A stretch of 64,000 nt of DNA from Carposina sasakii. Taxonomy: Eukaryota > Arthropoda > Insecta > Lepidoptera > Carposinidae. The DNA is taken from NCBI GenBank assembly GCA_014607495.2, contig CP053155.1, positions 5,580,001 through 5,644,000 on the forward strand, in the 5' to 3' direction. Below are positions 11,641 through 24,219 of this stretch, piece after piece. The notes under the pieces were generated by a model. It was not told the DNA's origin. It ran no database searches and worked only from the letters and a program-made list of their open reading frames with translations. The stretch's first letter is position 1. Each line of letters opens with the position of its first letter. The translations under genes were made by a program, and so were the position numbers.

Positions 11641-13859
11641 ATTTATTCTAGAAAAGAAGGCAAGGTAGATATTACGTAGTACCTACCTTGACTATACAGT
11701 GACTTGCCTGAAAGTAGGACTTACATAACTTTAATAACATTGATGACCAGAATGAACTCCTAAAAATATACCAAGTTACGAATGGTTCATGTAACTGCCT
11801 GTAGTGGCTACCTACTTAGTATAGCTAGACATATTCCAGGGGCGTGTAAAAAAGTGGTCAATTAAGCATAATATACCAAATGAAAAACCTATATCAATTT
11901 CATATTACAATCTATATTGACCATTTACAAGCGAGCGTACACACCGTCGCAAATGGAGTATCCGCTGGAAATAACGAACGGTATTCGGCAGAGCGGTTAA
12001 TGATATTGACAGAGATGGGGTGGTTGCCGGGGTGCCGCCCGTAACCCACTTCCTGCGCCCCTGACCTTGCCGGCGCCGCCATTCACGTCTTACACCCCCA
12101 CCCCGGGACCACAACCGCCCGCTGCCACCCCTAAGCCACCCCCCAGAACTTACACAGGATTATTTTAGCTTACGTCCTGAGCTCTTTCCCGGCTGTTTAT
12201 CGACGAATTGTTTGGAGTAACTTTTATCTCAGTTTACCCACTTTTTGTTAATTGAAATGTTAAGTAAACAATTGTTTTGAAATGTAGTGGGTAAGTACTT
12301 GGTCCACGAGGAGACAGGGGGATTTTCCAGTTGGTACTTATGTACTTAACAGAATTTCGCTTTTGGGTTGGTGTTTTTTATTTTGCGAAATTAGGTAGGT
12401 ACCTATTAGGTATAATTTGAAAATCTTTTTTTTTTATGGTAAAACTCACGATACGTTTCAATAATGCTCTTGGTTATCTTATTTGATACGATATATTTTA
12501 TTTATCTTTCAGATATATGTACGTATAAGATTGTAAAAGTACATGATCATTGTGCAGATTTCTGCTGTGTCAGTGTTGGTTTTACGATGCAAGATAAATA
12601 GGTATTATGTTAATATGTTTTAATGACGATATAACTTTTTTGTATACCTACTACAAATAAGTAAATGACTTATTATTGATGAACGACAGAGCAAAACAAC
12701 TCAATTTGACCGTAAAAACAGCAGCACGTGTAACCAAGTTATGTTCACGCCTGTGTCCCATTTGCGGAGTCATTATGAACTAAGTGCTGTGACTTACTTA
12801 CTTTTCTAGTAGTTATAAGTAGTTTTTTTTAATATAATTTATAATCGTCTATTAATCATCATTAAATCTACCAACTGCTTTATTCAATATCGACTCTTCC
12901 ATGGTCATAATTTCTTTTGACACTTTCGGTGTTATTACAAAAGAATATAAGCATCATTTAAGCGAAATATTGCCTAAATTTGACGGATATTCTATACATT
13001 TTGCTGTCAAATGTCATATTTAAAACGGGTCTAACTTTAGGCGCTCTTTTGTATACATATATCGACTCTCTCCAGTTCATAATTCTTCAGTTAGTTTATG
13101 TTAAATGTTAATTTGTTCTGTTTCTATCAGCCATTCTCTTTTTTCCCATCCTCGTTTTCCTTGTGTTCTTAAATATTACTAAGCAAAATTATCAATTTAC
13201 TCAGCAGTACAAATTAGGTGCCTATAAATACACACACAGGATATATTTCCTGGATCTATCATCTATCCGATGCTCATTGTTTATTTTTTGTTAGCAAAGT
13301 AGTTATCTATCCTATCAGTTGTCAGGGTGATTGAATGTGCGAGGAAAGAGGATGTCAGACTGTCTAGACTAGTGCAATTGAGTTGACTAGCGGCTAATGG
13401 TCCACCGAAACCTATTCTAGGAATGGCAGGCAGTCATTGTATTCTATTGTCTCCAATATACCATTAGTATCTATCAATTAGGTATCATGATATTGTATCA
13501 GGCGGTCAAATTTTTTAGGGGCTCTATAATCAAATAAGTACTATATATATATAAGTTATATATAAGGTAAGTTATATATGGCTAGTCATAGTATAGGTTC
13601 TTTTTTTTAGAAAATCTAAGTAATTTTATTAATTTCAATTTTTGTCACTTGACAAAACTGTTATTGTTGCAACAGTGATTAACTAACTACCTATGACGAT
13701 TTTTAAATGTTTAACGGTAGCAACACTTAAGGACGGATAAATAAAAGGACCTTCCTAGTCCACACCTGTGTTTGTGTTGACCATCTGTCGAGTTCGTTAG
13801 AACACTCGTCTTCTATAAATATTTTCAACTAACTTACTTGTTCATATTTTACATGTTTA
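11641..13859. other. Non-coding stretch
   Basis: The stretch is mostly AT-rich with no supported exon. A GC-rich patch at about 12010-12150 (C-rich runs and a CpG cluster) is the only compositional outlier. The short alternating A/T tract around 13540-13580 is simple sequence. Confidence 0.45.
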
Positions 13860-13864
13860 TTACC

Positions 13865-14396
13865 CCGGCGCCAGACATAGCTTCAAAGATTTGCACACTT
13901 CTTTGAATACTTTGCAATGCTTTGAAATAATTTGAACACATATTGGCGCAACCTGCCAGACATGTTTCGCAAAGACTTTTCTCCACATTACGCTGGTAGA
14001 CAATAAACGAGATGGACGACGATTTTATTATTTATGTGCATATAATTATTTTTTTACGTGTGCAATAAAATTTAAGGAAACGTCCGAGAAGGAAGCGCGA
14101 ATGGATGTAAGAACAAGGGACCTATGTATAATTGATGAATTTTAACTACTATTTCAATACAGTCTCAAACAACCGTTTCGCTCTACAATGTTCGCGCAAA
14201 TGGACTTTGCGCAAGTGTGGCAGGCTACGCAAACATTTGAACACATAGGACTTTGAACGCTTTGTTGTGCGCTAAAAACCGACACCGCATGGCAAAGTTC
14301 AAATCTTTGTTCAAACTTTGGACACATATTCAAAGTCTCGTGCCACACATGGAATCAAACAAGTGTTCACTCATGTGAAGCTATGTCTGGCGCCGG
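13865..14396. mobile_element. MITE with perfect 21-bp terminal inverted repeats (Harbinger-like)
   Basis: The termini at 13865-13885 and 14376-14396 are exact reverse complements, beginning 'ccggcgccagacatagc'. Directly repeated TTA trinucleotides sit at 13860-13862 and 14398-14400, a possible 3-bp TWA target duplication as used by PIF/Harbinger elements. There are one or two extra C residues between TTA and the repeat, so the exact terminus is uncertain. The interior holds many 'ttcaaa', 'aaagtt' and 'ttgaac' words near both ends but no transposase frame, so it is non-autonomous. Confidence 0.8.
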
Positions 14397-16152
14397 CTTA
14401 ATAAAACGAAACGTAGATTTAACATGTGCTTGTGTAGGGACAATAGATTTTCATTTACGACATCGCTCAGTTGGATACGTTTACTCTGAATCCTCTTTCA
14501 TTGTCGACAGAAATTGTTCTTATTCAATGACTGATATTGAAAATTGGAATCTAGAATCGCATTTTCATAGGTACAAAGACCTGCTAACAATAAGTAACAG
14601 TGAAATAAATTGCTGTCTATCTACTTTGTCATCACCGAAAATAAGGACGTTAAGTAGCGAATTTTGCAGGACAAAAAATAGGGGGACCATCTGTTTTCTC
14701 CCTGACACTGATGGATGGATGATATAAATAATCATGAAGATCTGATCAGACTGTGTGTCTGGCTGATCTTATGTAGAGCTATGAATTATTTCGGTCAGTA
14801 AAGTATTAAAAGATTTATAACTTTTCTGTCTTGTGTTTATCCGAGAATCCGAGCGCTTGAATGTACAGAATTTCTTGGTTTCTAAATAGGTATAGGACTT
14901 CGTAAAGTTTATTTATTCCCAGGTATTTAACTATTAAGGTATTCCAAACATCTACCTTGTGCTAAATGAGCGTTAGTTTTCTTCCTTGAACGAATCGTTA
15001 AAATTTTGTAAAATACGAAAAAAACAAGTTAGGTACCTACTTAATTAAATAATCCGTAAAATACTCAACATGGAAAGTAATGTTTAATCATGTTATTAAA
15101 CCGTCATGGTCGTAATAGTTATTATGTAATTTTCATTAGAGGCTATATTTTACGATATAGCGTCATGGACTAAAATGAAATTGTTACCAACTGACGCCGA
15201 CATGCCTATTAAAGGTCACAGTAGGTATTCCTTAATGAAATACAATATCCTAGTCAATTAACAATAACAACATTTTCAATGTATTGTAAGTTTAGTGATT
15301 TGATAAGTCTAGCACGTTCTTCCGAAGCTTTATAAAGAAATACTTTATATCCATGTTCGCCATCGTGACTTAACAAAGCCATTACAATCGTCAAGGCTAT
15401 TAAAAAGCGTGTCATATTCAAATTATACTGTAATATTCCAACTCAGGAAAGGTATTTAGACCACAACACAAAGGCTAAACTAGAAGCCCATCTGAAGCCA
15501 AGCCTGAATGAAATTTCGAGTCACGCAAGTTACGTAAAGCAGTATTTCCAGTACCGCCTGGCTTATTTGCAGTCGCTTTGCAGTAAAAACTCGACTGACG
15601 TGTTAATTACATTACATTGCGGTACTTAATGCTGGTAATAATAATGTTGCATTTTGATTGGTATCTCCGAAGGTCCAGTGACCGGTTATGGCATGCGAGA
15701 ACGTTTTCAAATTGGTTTTCGTGGCGATGCCTAGTCGAAGCATATTTTGTCGTGGTTAATTAAGACTATTTATATAAGTAGATCGTGCTGTAAAACGAGA
15801 ATAATTCAAGTATAAATTAACCAGTTTACATTGAGATTAGATGTTTACAAGTCTTTAAATTGTCTTACACTTACACCATGATAAATCGATGGCACCTGAG
15901 TTCGTAATAGTTCCAAGTAATTTAAATATCCTGGCGCCGAACAGTCGGACACTAGTAGTTTGACTTCTCAAATTATCTTAATTGCAATAGTCATAATCTT
16001 GAATAACATATAAGGAGCCATATTTAATTGACCAATTTGGAAATCAACTGTTTTATCTGGTTTCATAAGCGCAATAGGAGAGCCGAGGCAAACGGCTACG
16101 CCCACGCGCGATGGTAATCGGGTCATTTTCAAAATAATTGCTCATTTCAGAA
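14397..16152. other. Non-coding stretch
   Basis: A 114-codon plus-strand frame (14383-14727) starts inside the terminal repeat of the preceding MITE and has no recognisable domain, so I do not call it. Nothing else stands out. Confidence 0.45.
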
Positions 16153-16189
16153 ATGTTACTTTTATGTCACAATAACATAAAAGTAACAT
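16153..16189. repeat. Perfect 15-bp inverted repeat
   Basis: The arms at 16153-16167 ('atgttacttttatgt') and 16175-16189 are exact reverse complements with a 7-base spacer. A related, non-identical word set ('atgttac', 'gtgacataa') occurs at 19987-20010, on the other side of the decayed gene at 17.0-19.4 kb. That could be coincidence or a subterminal motif of the element that carried the gene. Confidence 0.55.
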
Positions 16190-17038
16190 AAAAGAAAACA
16201 AGGGCTGCATTCACAGTGGTAAATAAAACAGTTTTTTAGTATTTAATATTGTAATAATTAATCAAACACGTACACGTACATTATTATGTACAGTTCGTGA
16301 GGTTTAAGCCGAGCTTTGCATTTGTGTGAGTGTGCACATAGACACAGGTTAGGTTTATATCGGCGTAACTCCGTCGCGCTCCTACATTTCTTTAAGTCAC
16401 TCACATGAATAGCTAGCTTAGCGTAGACCCCGCGGCTGTACTGGACATAGTGAACATAAACATGAAACATACAAAATAATGACAATAATAAAACCGTCAG
16501 GGTTATGTTTAATTTGAAGATGGTTACTCAGTTAATCATAAATCGAAAATAAAAAATAATATTAAAATGCGAACTTTGAACATTCTCTCTATCGTCATGA
16601 TAATACTGCACGATTAACTTCCTAATATTTATATATAATGTCTGCCTATTCATACATGAAATATTTTAACAGTAGCTTCTTAAGTCGTATCTAAAGATAC
16701 AAAACAACAAAAAAAAATATTTTAAGTGTTTTTCTTTTTACGAAATTATTATAATTCAATTTTTTTTTATATATTTTGCATAAAACCTTTAATGAAAACC
16801 CCTTAAATGAAAGTAAATAAATAAACGTTCTGAATGTTAAAGGTCAAAAAATAAGAAACCAGTATTTATTTTGTAGCTCAAGTAATTTTAAATTATTTAA
16901 TGTAAATATATTTAATAAAATTAGAAAAAAAAACTTTTGAAATGGCTTCGTTATAACCGTCTAACAGTTAAAAACCGTTAGATGATACCCTTAAAATATT
17001 TCGTGTATGAATAGGTAGACCTTATATAACTATACATA

Positions 17039-19445
17039 TTATTCACTATCGCTACTAAAAAGATCCCAGAAATTTCTCTTCAAATCAACCGTAGAAACAT
17101 TATAATATTTTGATGGCTTTTTAACCATCTTTGCTAGATCCTTAGGTTTAAAATTTACTTTAATATCAGATAAAATAGTAACATTTGAAGTAGATGCATT
17201 ACTGACATGATAATGATTAGTTTCTCCTATAGGTTCGACATCATCAGAATTAGGTAAAACTTTATTGGTTACTAACATCTCTAGGTCTTCTTGCTCAGAT
17301 TCACTTTCAGATGTAGATTCTATAACAAGTCGTTTTGCTCTTGAACGTTTAACATGATCAGTAATTAATTTGTGACTTTTTATGGCATAACATTGGCAAA
17401 TATTGGGCTTTAAACAAAAGCAGCTTAAAATTCGATATTGAATTATATTATCTTCGTTTGGTATTACTTGGTGTATTTTTTGCGTATTTGGAACGGCCAC
17501 AAATTTACAACCCTCAATTTGATTTTCTATTCTCAATATGTCCTCCTGATCAATAAGAAATAATTTTACAGTGGTAGCAGTATTGTGTTCAAGTAATTGA
17601 ATCGCAGTTTCAGCATCAGGTATATCATGTCCGTATGATATTTGTTTATCTAACAATCTTTTTACTACTCCCCCAACCCCATCCGCTGCACCCTTCCCAT
17701 GGGCCGCTTCAAAAAAATTCCAGGTTGCAAAAATAAAACCATAAGATTCTATCATTTTGGTAAGAAGGGCAAAGTTCTTCTTTTGCCTGTATTGACTTGA
17801 CGGACCATCTGAGAAGAAATGTATAGTGTCTTTCAAAGGAAATCTATGTTTAATGTCACGCATCAGGGGCTCCAAGTGAGCCCAGATCGATTCCGTGTGT
17901 GTTTTGTTGCAGTTGGAAAATGTACAAAATGATTCGGGATCAGTTTCATCATTATATATAATGCTTGTGTGCAAGGTGATTTGAATGTGATGCTCCAAAA
18001 TGTACTGCTTGTATTTCATTATGAAATTTGCAATTATAATTTTCTGAGAAGTCACAATGTAGCATAATTTCATTTCTTTGTAAATTCTCCTTCAATGATT
18101 TATAAATTTTGTATTGATGTGAAATGTTGTAAATATGAATTTTAAAGCCTCTTAATTCCGTGTCAAAATTTGATAATAGAGATTCTAACATACCTGATAT
18201 TATTTGTTTAATTGTTTTTTGGTTGATTTTTTTTCATTGTTCTTTTCATATTCTATGGTTTTGACCGTCCACTCTAGCCATGACACTTTTTCATTCAATT
18301 TTATATTCAGTAAGTCATATCTGATTGATTTGTTTTTGCAAATATCACATGTTGAATACATGCACTTTTGGGAGTATAAATCACACACTGTAGACTTTAT
18401 AACGGTGTCCAAAGTATCACCGTCCTTAAAATTTTTAGTGTTTTTAGGGATGTAAACTTGAAATCTATATTACTGTGTCTTTTGCAAAGACAAGTATTTC
18501 GATTTGATAAATTTGGGATCAATACGTAAAATGGCTTGAAACGTCTGAATGTGGCGTATGAAATTGGAATTCCAGTCTCCTTTACAAATTTTAACCGTAA
18601 ATTTACCATCGAATCTAGCAAATATCGTCTTTGCATTTTAACTTTATTTTTTGTTTTAGTTTCTTTCTTAGCTGCAGTAGCTCGACTGACATCATCTTGG
18701 TTAAAAAAAGTATAAATTTTATTTGCTAGGTTATTTCGTTTAATATTAACTTTTTTGCATTACGTCTGATTGGGTATTTAATCCCAATAGCAGACTGTAA
18801 TTTACTTTTCATTTTATACCCTTTTACGATGTCGTTACTTACAATTTCTTTTAATACATTTCTCTTTTCATTACTTCCTGCTGCATTATATTATATTTTT
18901 AAGGATTCTATTAACACATTCTTTTCAAATAACTCCTTTTTAATAATTTCTTTTTCTTCTTCAGTAGTGTTTAAATTAGCAACAAATGAGTTGGTTTTTG
19001 ATATTGGGCTTGACACAGTATAAAATGACTCTCTGCTAAACATATTTTCTTTTTCTTCGTCTTCTTTTGTGTTTTGCAAATTTTGTATCTATATATTTTT
19101 TTCTTTAAAGCTTTATTCTCTTTGATTAATAATTCAATTTTTTTCTTCATATTTTTATTTTCTTTGGTTAATGTTCTATATCTTTTCTGATATATTCTTT
19201 GGTATTCTTTTCGAGTTTTACCCTTTTCTATAACTTCTTGTTTATAGTCTGATTTTTGTTTAAAGTCCTCCAATATTTTCGCCTGCTTTCTTTCTCTCGA
19301 TCCGATAGCTCCCCAATTTTTTTATAGAATTTTTTAGCTCTTTCTAAATTTTTTTCCTGTAGTGCTTTCCATTTTTGAGGATTATTCAATTTTAGTCGGT
19401 CTCGGTACCGTTTTTGCCTCTCTGCCGCAGACAAAGGCATATTTT
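17039..19445 (-). pseudogene. Decayed multi-copy gene, candidate DDE-type transposase
   Basis: Read on the minus strand from an ATG at 19440, the protein begins 'PLSAAERQKRYRDRL' and continues into lysine-rich coiled-coil sequence. It then moves through several frames to a 344-codon C-terminal stretch (18073-17039). Clear frame breaks lie near 19265, 19075, 18750, 18425, 18215 and 17990, so it is not functional. Conserved islands are 'TCLCKRHSN' (near 18480), 'CDFSENY' (near 18050), 'FFSDGPSSQYR' (near 17800) and 'FFEAAHGKGAADGVGG' (near 17700). A D, a D and an E in such islands resemble a DDE catalytic triad. I recognise the pattern as an uncharacterised family that is multi-copy in animal genomes, but cannot name a superfamily. 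The C-terminal 130 residues are acidic and serine-rich. A transposase role is inferred. A cellular gene family with mobile behaviour is the alternative. Confidence 0.7.
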
Positions 19446-20146
19446 CTGTAAAGAATAAAAAAATACAATGTAATAACTCAGAAAATAATAATTAAAAAAA
19501 TCATATTTAACGATAAAAGCAGTCTATTTTGAAGCATACGTCGTCGTAAAATTTAACGTGAAAATTAAATTTTGCATCACATTAACAAATCACATTGTAT
19601 ACAAGTATTTTGAACATTGAGAATAGTATCAAACTTGTCATGCTAGAATAAGTCAGAGCCTGTTAATGCTAGACGAAAATACTTGGGTTATATTAAATAA
19701 ATATATTACACTAATAACTCAAAGCTGCAGATCGCAATATACACTCGATCGCGCAACTTGTACAGTATAAACCAAAACGAAGGTATAAAATGATTAGTAA
19801 ATTACAGTCAGCTATTATAGGGCCAATTTGAGGATTTTAAGTTATCCAAGCATCACTCAAAACACTAAATACGACCATAGAAAAACATGTTTATTTTACT
19901 ATTGGTTTAATTATAATTTATATAATATTTTAAAATCATGCTGTGGACACGTCTTAATCCAATTTATGTAACGTAACATAAAAAATGTTACATAAGTGTG
20001 ACATAAAGGAACAAGTAAGCATGTTTTTCTACAAACTAACCTCAAATCACAGAACATAATTCACTCGATCGTTGCAGCTAATTAGCGACAGAATAGCACT
20101 ATCATAATAGTTTCCTGACAATTAAAAATAGTTTAAATTTACTTAC
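19446..20146 (-). other. First intron of the decayed gene
   Basis: On the minus strand the donor is CGCAAG|GTAAGTAA (exon end 20147), a near-perfect match to the consensus. The acceptor is ATTCTTTACAG|AAAATATG (19445), five bases before the ATG of the 'PLSAAERQ' frame. The intron is 701 bp and places a non-coding or short-leader exon upstream. Its survival beside a frameshifted coding region suggests decay since a spliced, transcribed state. Confidence 0.6.
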
Positions 20147-20275
20147 CTTGCGTATTTTTTCCAATTTACCAAAAAGAAACCAGATAAATGTTTTTTATCG
20201 ACGCACACCATACACCCAACTTTTTTGCCGAGAACAAAATGGCTGCTGCCCTGTGATTGGTCGCCTGAGGTTCGG
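20147..20275 (-). promoter_or_regulatory. Candidate promoter and 5' exon of the decayed gene
   Basis: On the minus strand a CCAAT box (20260-20256) is followed by the YY1-like word GCAGCCATTTT (20246-20236), then about 90 bp of leader ending at the splice donor at 20147. Order and spacing fit a TATA-less promoter feeding the exon/intron described downstream. No start site is proven. Confidence 0.45.
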
Positions 20276-21452
20276 ACAGTGACAGCAAATGTTGCCAGTA
20301 TTAAAGTTTAACAAAATACCTTTTTCGCGACTAAATAATGCGTTACATAAATGAAATAACATCGATGAAGTAATTTTGAGACCAGTTTTATTTTTTATTT
20401 ATAACTAAAATTAATGTGTCAAATGAATTTTCAAGGATTCTACACACATTTTACAGTGTTATTAGAGAGGATAGCCAATTTTGTTTGATAATAAATAAAA
20501 TACTTTTAATGTTTTTTCAAGTTTAAAATATCAGTGCTGGAAGTTGGACACACGTTTTTTGTAGGAAGACCAGAAACATGCTTTAAAAATTTCGCAATAT
20601 ATAAAAAATGAAGTATCAACTACCAACAATGACATTATAATACAATATAAAGAAAGGCTTCTTTGTAATGTTCAGTATTTTATTAATATTGCCATTACAG
20701 TTTTTTTGTAGAAATTAAGGAAAGATGATGGACAAGATTTTTTTCTGAAATGAGCAATTATTTTGAAAATGACCCAATCACAAGACCACAATCTTCTATT
20801 TACATAGCTGTTGGTAACCTGCGGACAGTCGCCCACGTACATTGTTTAAAATGGCTTCAATGTGTGGAGCGTAATGGCACCTACTCGTGGCGCCAATCGC
20901 CGCAATATGCCACAACTCGAACGATTAAACTTTTTTATGGTCAAGATTAAACGAACATATCAAGAGAACACGTTTAGCCTCAACAAAAACTTATATTACC
21001 TTGCGCTACCTTCAAAGACATTGAAACCTGTCATTCAACATTCAATAACATTTTCACACAGGAAGAAAGTTATCTCAGATATTAATGTCCATTTAAATTT
21101 GAAAGAGACCATTAGGTAGCCGATTCATGATGATGCTGCATTAATTAAGAGTTCATTGACCGGCCATTAAGTTATTTGGAGTCTAGTTAATTGCAATAGC
21201 ACTATTACCTATATTAAAATGTTGTTTAGTCGACACTTTTTCACTCATTGTATTCGTTCTCAATTGTTTGATACACGTGTAGGTTTAAATTAAACATAAT
21301 ATTGTAACGCTGTGCACTAAATGGACGTAGGAACTAACACATGTGAAAGACGTTAATACATTTGTCGTATCTGCACCCAGTGCACTTTCTCATATAAAAT
21401 CATGCTAAATGCACTGCATAATCTCATGATGATGTTAATAACTGTACATAGC
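20276..21452. other. Non-coding stretch
   Basis: No exon or repeat can be supported. Small plus-strand frames at 20750-21119 overlap each other and have no recognisable motif. Confidence 0.45.
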
Positions 21453-21640
21453 TATCGGGATGAAGAATAACGTTGCCAATATGTAATTTACAAAAGAGAT
21501 GGTAAAATTCGTCATCCGAATAATTGACCCGGTGGCTTAGTGGTTATAGCGGCTGGCACGGTTTGCAGCGGTCGTGGGTTCGATTCCCACTCGGGCGAAG
21601 AATTTTTTCCATTTTCTTTATTAAAAATTTTACAACTGTA
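21453..21640 (+). repeat. SINE-like repeat with tRNA-like module, full copy
   Basis: A head of about 70 bp ('atgaagaataacgttgcc' and following) is joined to a tRNA-like part with a polymerase III box A (TGGCTTAGTGG, 21533-21543) and box B (GGGTTCGATTCC, 21576-21587). A perfect T-arm stem, GTGGG/CCCAC, surrounds box B. Downstream is a T-rich tail, 'ttttttccattttcttta'. Further copies lie at 47.05-47.85 kb and 49.25 kb. The acceptor stem and anticodon arm do not form a proper cloverleaf, so this is a tRNA-derived repeat and not a tRNA gene. The promoter-like module is internal to the unit, unlike a standard SINE, which begins with it. Confidence 0.8.
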
Positions 21641-24219
21641 CATATTAACTAAAGTGGATTAACATTATTTATAAAACAATAAATGGAAATAAGCACTTGC
21701 GCGGTTTGTGTGCTATTATTTTCAATAAGTATATACTTATAGGAACTATAGGAACCATAAAAGTATATTTATGGTATCTAGATTAGAATAGAATATCGTT
21801 AAGAAATATTTTTTATCCGTTTCTTTCATAAACGGAAGTGGTTGGCAACCGTGAATATAGGTACGAACAGCCGAGCTGCGGGTTTTTAGCTTTTGCGCTA
21901 TTTCGGTTCACCTCTGCATAAGGCCTTAGTTATTTTTATATTCTGTGGCCTTAGCAACATAGAGAACCTTTCTGAATTCATGCTGACCCAATTTATTTTT
22001 AAAATTGCTCTCCTGCATAAATTTGACTACATCAGACAGCCTGTATTTCCAGGTCAAACTTTTCTAGAGATGGCGGAGTTAGGTAAGTTCTCAAATCAAT
22101 TGAAGTTAGTTGTTACTAAATTAATGGAACTAATTATTGGATGTACTTAGGTAGTTACCTTATTCTTCACTAAATCAAGGCATATATTCAGTTTTTAAGT
22201 AGTAAGTATAGTCAGTTCCAATCAATCAATCTTATTGAATCTAAAATTTACCAAAATTAATCGGTGGCCTCTGAATGTTCTGACATAATACGAGTACAAG
22301 TATAACGAAATAACCTATCAATGACAAAAACAAATTTTACACATTTTGAGTATGCACGTACTGTACAGGTGTTTTAAATACAGGAAACTACAAAATATAT
22401 AAGTACCTACTTTAATTTTATTGTAAACCAGAACGAGGCATTGGAGCGTAATTGAGCACTTTTGGTTGTAGCGCCTTGAAAATAAAATTTTCAATGAAGT
22501 AAAGATATGTAGCCTAAAATTGGAAAGAGTGAAAATTTTGTTCGCTTCACAGTTTTCTGCCTGTTTCACAATAATAAAGTGATTTTTAATATGTACTTCT
22601 AAAATAACCTTATCTCTTCATAAGTTTATACCACTTTAACTGTCCACGTGTTTTCAGTAATACCTGCCCGCAATAACGTAATATACTTATTCCCATGGAT
22701 ACAAGCACCTAATTTATTGCAACACGGAGAAAATAATACTTACCTAAATGGATTCTGAATTTTCCTCTTGAGTTAATAAGCCTCAATGATAGTATAACAT
22801 TTAACCTTCACTCTAGAGCCCTTGCTTGGCCACTTTGAATCGGCCACTTATGCAAGTTTCTAGTAAGCAGCAACTGACTGAACACTTAGTACGTACCAAT
22901 GACAAACCAGCTCCCGTCCAAGAATACAATACAACTTTTACGATCGACTGCAAAAGACTAACATTCGTCCGTCAATTTTGTTGTAGAGACACGAGCACTT
23001 TTATTTATTTACCTATACTCTTGGCAAGCTCTCACAGAAATGGCATGGCCGCTTGGCAAACGTTCGGAATAACATTTCCACGTCTACTCCGAGAATAGTG
23101 GGCGATCGATCAATCGCGGAATAAGTAGCCAACAGACGGACGAGTGCTTTCCCTGTCTTGCCAACCGGCGGGCAACTGCGGGTAGGACCTATTCATGACA
23201 CGCCATTAAAATACCTCGCATAGTTGACACTAGTTGTTTGTCCAACTGTATTGCCAATTTTTATTTATAAGCCCCAGCCACACGTCTCTAGCATCGTATG
23301 CTGCTTCGTAGATGATTTATTGTTTCTGTCTTTATTAACTAACGTAAAGTCATTAAGCTGAGCACAATACGTGGTTTTGATGGTTCCAATAACACCTCAT
23401 TTTACAGTTTAGAACAATTTTCGTCAATCAACTGGTCTATTTTTACACAACGATCTATTCAGAACCCCACAAATAACTTTTACACGGATATTTTTCCATT
23501 CTGGTCTACCACACAGGGTTTAACCTATTCACTCGTCCCATTTGCTGGCATATCAATGGCGACCTCGTGAGAACAGTTATTGTTTTTAGATTTAGATTCC
23601 TATCGTGAAGGGTACACACGTAGGCGATGGTGAACCACCTAGCATACTAAGTGCAGATCTTAGCGGCCGCGTGACTAACCGGGCCGCAGGTATTACCGGC
23701 GTATTGTATGCTAAACAGCTGCTCTACCGTACACTGTGTTGTACCAGTAACGATTACTATTGACTAGCACATTCTTAGGTAAAAACGTCTTTACGTTACC
23801 CATGTACTCAAGTTTAGAGTGCGTGGGGCGTCGTTCCTTTGCATTATTCACCAAGGTCAGTATGTCTGGTTAAAAAACAGAAAATTGAAAGCTCCCATTT
23901 TTTGCTTAACTTATTAATATCGATAAAAATTTGAAAAACAGTTGCTCAAAAGACTGAGAGTCGTTTGACATTATAAGCCAATGAAGAATGCGACCGGATG
24001 AAGGTTTTAAATAAAGCTTTGAGCTCAATAAGGCATTAAGGCAATCTCGAAAAACCAAACTGAAAATAAAGTTATTGCAGTTAGTTGCATTTTTCATCTT
24101 ATCTTTAACCTCAATTATAAAACTTAAAATTTGACTTAGTTAGTTAGCTATACCTAGATATTTTTAACTTTTCCTGTAAGTACATATAACCGCATCTAAT
24201 GAATAAAGGTAATTGCATG
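21641..24219. other. Non-coding stretch
   Basis: Frames of 60-90 codons (21893, 22318, 22826, 23906) have no recognisable motif, and none is flanked by convincing splice sites. No repeat with a second copy in the window was found here. Confidence 0.45.

Noticed and set aside
14383..14727. 114-codon gene
   Set aside because: Its start lies inside the terminal inverted repeat of a MITE, and the product has no recognisable motif.
21528..21600. tRNA gene
   Set aside because: Box A, box B and a perfect T-arm stem are present. The acceptor and anticodon arms do not form a proper cloverleaf, and the same sequence recurs at 47.05, 47.7 and 49.25 kb with a shared non-tRNA flank and tail, so it is a dispersed repeat.
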